Assembly: GCA_045658005.1 (NCBI GenBank)
Contig: JAZOUD010000133.1
Coordinates: forward strand, 1-64,000
DNA: 64,000 nt
Direction: 5' to 3'
Source of the DNA: UBA2862 sp045658005
GTDB taxonomy: Bacteria > Bacillota > Clostridia > Christensenellales > Aristaeellaceae
Below are positions 60,991-64,000 of this stretch, piece by piece; positions within the stretch are counted from its first letter, which is position 1; every line of letters starts with the position of its first letter. The notes beneath the pieces were generated by a model that saw only the letters and a list, made by a program, of their open reading frames with translations, was not told where the DNA came from and made no database searches. The translations under genes and the position numbers were made by a program.

Positions 60991-62181
60991 ATGAAAACGC
61001 AAATTGCGGCCATTGAATTCGGAACGTCCAAGATCGTGACGGTGATCGCGCAGAACGGCGGCATGGACCGGCTGGACATCATCGGCTCGGGCACCGTGCC
61101 CTACGACGGCTATTCCGACGGCGACTGGAACACGCCGGGCCAAATGATACAGCGCGTGCGCGATTCCATCGCGGCGGCAGAGCTGGAAGCCAATTCCAAG
61201 ATCAAGGAGATCTATGTTGGCGTGCCCGGAGAATACATCCACGTGCGCTCCTGCGAGACCGAGGTGGAGCTGCCCGACGGGGTGGTGGACGAAGCGGCGA
61301 TCAACGCCGTGCAGGACGCCGCGGCGGACATGCTGCACATCGGCGAGGAGGGCGGCCTGGTGATGCACAGAACGCCTTCCTGGTTCATCGTGGACGACGG
61401 CAAGAAGACCATGATGCCCGGCGGGCGCGGCAGCCGGCTGCGGGCAAGGACCACCTTCATCGTGGCCGACCCCCAGTTCATCGACGACGTCTCGGAGATG
61501 ATCGGGCGGCAGAACATCACCATACTGGGCTTCCTGTCCTGCACGCTGGGCGAGAGCCTGCTGGTGCTGTCTCTGGAAGACCGCGACCGCGTGGCTGTGC
61601 TGATGGACGTGGGTTACCTGAACACCGAAATCAGCGTGGTGGAGGGCGACGCCATCATCTACCATGCCATACTGCCCCGGGGCGGCGGACACATCACCGC
61701 CGATCTGGCCATGAAGCTGCGCATACCGATGCGCGCAGCGGAGCAAATTAAGAGGGGCTTCGTGTTCAACCCCGACGAGTTCGACGCCAATTCCTTCTCC
61801 GAGGTCTTCGACGACAATGGCCGTCGGATGACCTTCCCGAGGGATCAGGTGGGCAAGATCGTCGAGGAGAGCTTCCAGGAGCTGGCGGACATGATCGACA
61901 TGACCGTGCGCAACGACGTGGAACCGCTGCTGGGCAAGCGCTCGCAGGTGTTCCTCACCGGCGGCGGCATCGCGCTGATGCGCGGGGCCAGGGAGGCCCT
62001 CGCGGCAAAGATCAACCGTCCGATCAAGGTCTCCGCCGCGAAATCATCGAAATTGAACAGCCCGGTATTCTCGGCGTCCCTGGGCCTGGCCGACCTGGTA
62101 TTTGATTCCATTGAGAACCAGGGCGGACAGGACGAGCGCCTGTCAAGCCGCCTGAAGAACCTCTTCGGCGGCCGGGGCTGA
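60991..62181 (+). CDS. ftsA: Cell division protein FtsA-like ATPase
   Basis: 396 residues. Actin-fold ATPase anchoring FtsZ to the membrane. IAAIEFGTSKIVTVI (phosphate 1), VLMDVGYLNTEISVV (phosphate 2) and FLTGGGIALMRGAREAL (adenosine) are present; the SHS2/1C insert lies at about 85-160. The C-terminal SSRLKNLFGGRG is a short amphipathic membrane-targeting helix. More diverged than standard FtsA. It precedes ftsZ by 47 bases. No good ribosome site beyond a GGG-rich stretch. Confidence 0.88.
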   Translation: MKTQIAAIEFGTSKIVTVIAQNGGMDRLDIIGSGTVPYDGYSDGDWNTPGQMIQRVRDSIAAAELEANSKIKEIYVGVPGEYIHVRSCETEVELPDGVVDEAAINAVQDAAADMLHIGEEGGLVMHRTPSWFIVDDGKKTMMPGGRGSRLRARTTFIVADPQFIDDVSEMIGRQNITILGFLSCTLGESLLVLSLEDRDRVAVLMDVGYLNTEISVVEGDAIIYHAILPRGGGHITADLAMKLRIPMRAAEQIKRGFVFNPDEFDANSFSEVFDDNGRRMTFPRDQVGKIVEESFQELADMIDMTVRNDVEPLLGKRSQVFLTGGGIALMRGAREALAAKINRPIKVSAAKSSKLNSPVFSASLGLADLVFDSIENQGGQDERLSSRLKNLFGGRG

Positions 62182-62228
62182 TGGCATATACAGAATCTGA
62201 CAAACTATACTGACGAGGGGGATGCCTT

Positions 62229-63530
62229 GTGTTGGAATTTGAAATGGAAGACAGGAACGTCAACAATGAGGAAGAGAACACCAACTTTGCGGCCATAAAG
62301 GTCATCGGCGTCGGCGGCGCGGGCACAAACGCGGTCAACCGCATGGTGGATTCCGGCCTTCGCGGCGTGGATTTCATCGCGGTGAATACCGACAAGCAGG
62401 CGCTGGCCATGTCCAAGGCGCCCATCCAGATCCAGATCGGCGACAAGCTGACCAAGGGCCTGGGCGCAGGCGCGAACCCCGAGGTGGGCCAGAAGGCCGC
62501 CGAGGAGAGCCGCGAAGACATCGCCAACACCATCAAGGGCTCCGACCTCGTATTCGTCACCTGCGGCATGGGCGGCGGCACTGGCACGGGGGCGGCCCCG
62601 ATCATCGCCGAGACCGCCCGCGAGATGGGCATACTGACCATCGGTGTGGTCTCCAAGCCCTTCCTGTTCGAGGGTCGCCAGCGCATGAAGAACGCGGAAG
62701 CGGGCATCGAGAAGCTGAAGGCCAACGTGGACACTCTGGTGGTGGTTCCCAATGACCGGCTGCTGTCCGTGGTCACCAAGGGCACCACGATGACCGACGC
62801 CTTCAAGATCGCCGACGACACGCTGCGCCAGGGCATCCAGGGCATTTCCGACCTGATCGCCGTGCCCTCGCTGATTAACCTCGACTTTGCCGACGTGCGC
62901 ACGGTCATGCAATCCCGCGGCCTGGCCCACATGGGCATCGGCATCGGCAAGGGCGAGAACCGCATGGTGGAGGCTGCCAAGCAGGCCATATCCAGCCCGA
63001 TGCTGGAGACCTCCATCGACGGCGCGCGCGCGGTGCTGATCAACATCACCGGCGGCCCCGACACCTCCATCATCGACATCAACGAGGCAGCCCAGCTGAT
63101 CACCGCCGCCGCCGATCCCGAAGCCAACATCATCTTCGGTGCGGGCATCGACGAGAACATGGACGACGAGGTCAAGATCACCGTCATCGCCACCGGCTTC
63201 GAAAAGCCCAGCTTCACCGAGCCCCTGAAGAGCGCCATCGGCAGCGAAAGCCGCGAGCCCCTGGAGGATGAGCCGGAGCGCGCCCCCAGGGCCTCCCGCT
63301 ATGAGGAGGAGCAGGTCTCCCCCATCTTCGAGCGCCGCGCCCGCACCGAGCGCGAGCGCCAGCCCCGCCAGGCCGCCGATACCGGCTATGAGCAGCGGGA
63401 GCAGCGCCGCGCGGAGCGCCAGCAGACCCGCCGCCCCCGCGTCTACCAGGACGAGGGCCAGGAGCAGCCCCGCAACCAGACCCGCCGCGGCTTCACCCCG
63501 GACGTCCCCAGCTTCATGAAGAAGAAGTGA
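62229..63530 (+). CDS. ftsZ: Cell division protein FtsZ with long Arg/Gln-rich linker
   Basis: 433 residues; most FtsZ are 350-400. GTP-binding signature GGGTGTGAAP, T7 loop NLDFADVRTVM and the C-terminal binding peptide FTPDVPSFMKKK are intact. Residues about 335-420 form a highly charged linker rich in Arg, Glu and Gln. The start is GTG at 62229 with GAGGGGG seven bases upstream; an in-frame TTG follows. Tubulin-like GTPase of the Z ring. Confidence 0.97.
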   Translation: MLEFEMEDRNVNNEEENTNFAAIKVIGVGGAGTNAVNRMVDSGLRGVDFIAVNTDKQALAMSKAPIQIQIGDKLTKGLGAGANPEVGQKAAEESREDIANTIKGSDLVFVTCGMGGGTGTGAAPIIAETAREMGILTIGVVSKPFLFEGRQRMKNAEAGIEKLKANVDTLVVVPNDRLLSVVTKGTTMTDAFKIADDTLRQGIQGISDLIAVPSLINLDFADVRTVMQSRGLAHMGIGIGKGENRMVEAAKQAISSPMLETSIDGARAVLINITGGPDTSIIDINEAAQLITAAADPEANIIFGAGIDENMDDEVKITVIATGFEKPSFTEPLKSAIGSESREPLEDEPERAPRASRYEEEQVSPIFERRARTERERQPRQAADTGYEQREQRRAERQQTRRPRVYQDEGQEQPRNQTRRGFTPDVPSFMKKK

Positions 63531-63701
63531 GGAACACACGGATTCCCATGGCCGCCCTGCCACATGGCAGGGGGGGCATGCTATGTGAAGTGAGGAAAAA
63601 AAGAAATCCGTAAGGATTCCTCCCTTCCCTAACCCCTAAAACCTAACCCCTAAAACCTAACCCCTAACCCCTAAAAATCTGATTTGTCGCGCTGCGACAA
63701 A
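63531..63701. repeat. Tandem CCTAACCCCTAAAA repeats between ftsZ and dus
   Basis: At about 63628-63676 a 14-base unit CCTAACCCCTAAAA occurs twice, with further partial copies (CCCTAACCCCTAA). An 8-bp hairpin (63555-63572) lies after ftsZ and a 5-bp one at 63605-63618. The tract carries no gene. Confidence 0.75.
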
Positions 63702-63704
63702 TCA
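63680..63704. terminator. Bidirectional terminator, dus and ftsZ
   Basis: Perfect 11-bp stem (63680-63690 with 63694-63704), three-base loop; GATTTTTAG follows on the minus strand and ATATTTTTT on the plus strand. The minus-strand stem starts inside the dus stop codon. Confidence 0.85.
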
Positions 63705-64000
63705 TATTTTTTCCCTCAGCGCCTCAAGCACCGCTTCGGCAGTGGTCAGTTGATTGATGTGCTCGCGGAAGCGGGAGGCGCCCTTCATGCCGTGCACATA
63801 CCAGGCAATGTGCTTGCGCATCTGCAGCACCGCCAGCTTTTCGCCGTACAGCTGCGCCTCCAATTGGAAGTGGCGGGCGGCCATGTCCACCCGCTCTTCG
63901 GGCGTCGGGGACGGGACTGTCCTTCCCTGCATGGCCGCAGCGATTTCCCGGAAGATCCAGGGATTGCCTTGGGCGGCGCGCCCGACGATCACGGCGTCGC
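63702..64000 (-). CDS. tRNA-dihydrouridine synthase, C-terminal part (cut by window edge)
   Basis: About 98 codons of the C-terminus. The visible sequence starts DAVIVGRAAQGNPWIFREI, the FMN-phosphate end of the TIM barrel, then the helical domain with AVLQMRKHIAWYVHGMKGASRFREHIN, which is typical of DusB/Dus family. The catalytic Cys and most of the barrel lie outside the window. Confidence 0.93.
   Translation of the reverse strand, partial: DAVIVGRAAQGNPWIFREIAAAMQGRTVPSPTPEERVDMAARHFQLEAQLYGEKLAVLQMRKHIAWYVHGMKGASRFREHINQLTTAEAVLEALREKI

Noticed and set aside
63628..63676. CRISPR array
   Set aside because: Units are 14 bases without spacers; this is a simple tandem repeat.

Overview
The window looks like chromosomal DNA of an anaerobic, spore-forming Firmicute of class Clostridia with GC-rich coding DNA. 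This is an inference from gene content: spoIIGA-sigE preceded by Spo0A-type boxes, T-box leaders, BMP-type nucleoside ABC genes, NusG-II/ApbE flavinylation genes and strong Shine-Dalgarno sites. No rRNA, tRNA, CRISPR array or intact mobile element was recognised.

Layout. 1-4051 (minus): a str operon (L7Ae-like, rpsL, rpsG, fusA, tuf, the last cut by the window edge) from one strong promoter. 4167-8376: three diguanylate cyclase genes, one a FIST-GGDEF fusion. 8584-9805 (plus): a CinA/PncC-like amidohydrolase and a HAD phosphatase. 9817-15120 (minus): GH51 arabinofuranosidase, an XdhC-like protein and a molybdate-type ABC transporter. 15268-17037 (minus): a TrpB-like enzyme behind a T-box leader that reads as Trp. 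17066-21220 (minus): a tandem-domain ThyX, a VWA protein and a MoxR-type ATPase in overlapping frames. 21300-21800: an AT-rich island with inverted repeats. 21812-23746 (minus): a sodium:solute symporter behind a second T-box.

23773-31267 (minus): TraX-like protein, PhoR/PhoB-like two-component pair, NrdR, S41 protease, PucR-type regulator, and a JAMM-domain protein coupled to a 94-residue protein. 31424-32785 (plus): an Ig-like repeat surface protein. 32852-34147 (minus): infC-rpmI-rplT with an L20-type leader and an AUU start for infC. 34230-39933: a flavinylation locus, with a large secreted FAD/FMN reductase (minus) opposite a plus-strand operon of NusG-II lipoprotein, Gx transporter, ApbE, DUF1622 protein and a second NusG-II protein. 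40039-47523: housekeeping genes (NudC-type and MutT-type Nudix, YprB nuclease, TPR protein, peroxiredoxin, DHH phosphoesterase, YlmC-like) around a decayed ABC-2 transporter.

47894-49361 (plus): spoIIGA-sigE. 49446-54146 (minus): a sugar-type ABC importer. 54473-59287 (plus): a BMP nucleoside-type ABC importer. 59412-63530 (plus): mscL with a zinc-ribbon tail, a Spo0B-type sensor kinase, and ftsA-ftsZ. The window ends inside a tRNA-dihydrouridine synthase gene.

The parts that most merit follow-up are the flavinylation locus with a predicted leaderless lipoprotein transcript, the ThyX-VWA-MoxR operon with a doubled ThyX, the two T-boxes, and ribosomal protein S12 carrying Arg at the position where Lys-to-Arg is a classical streptomycin-resistance change.
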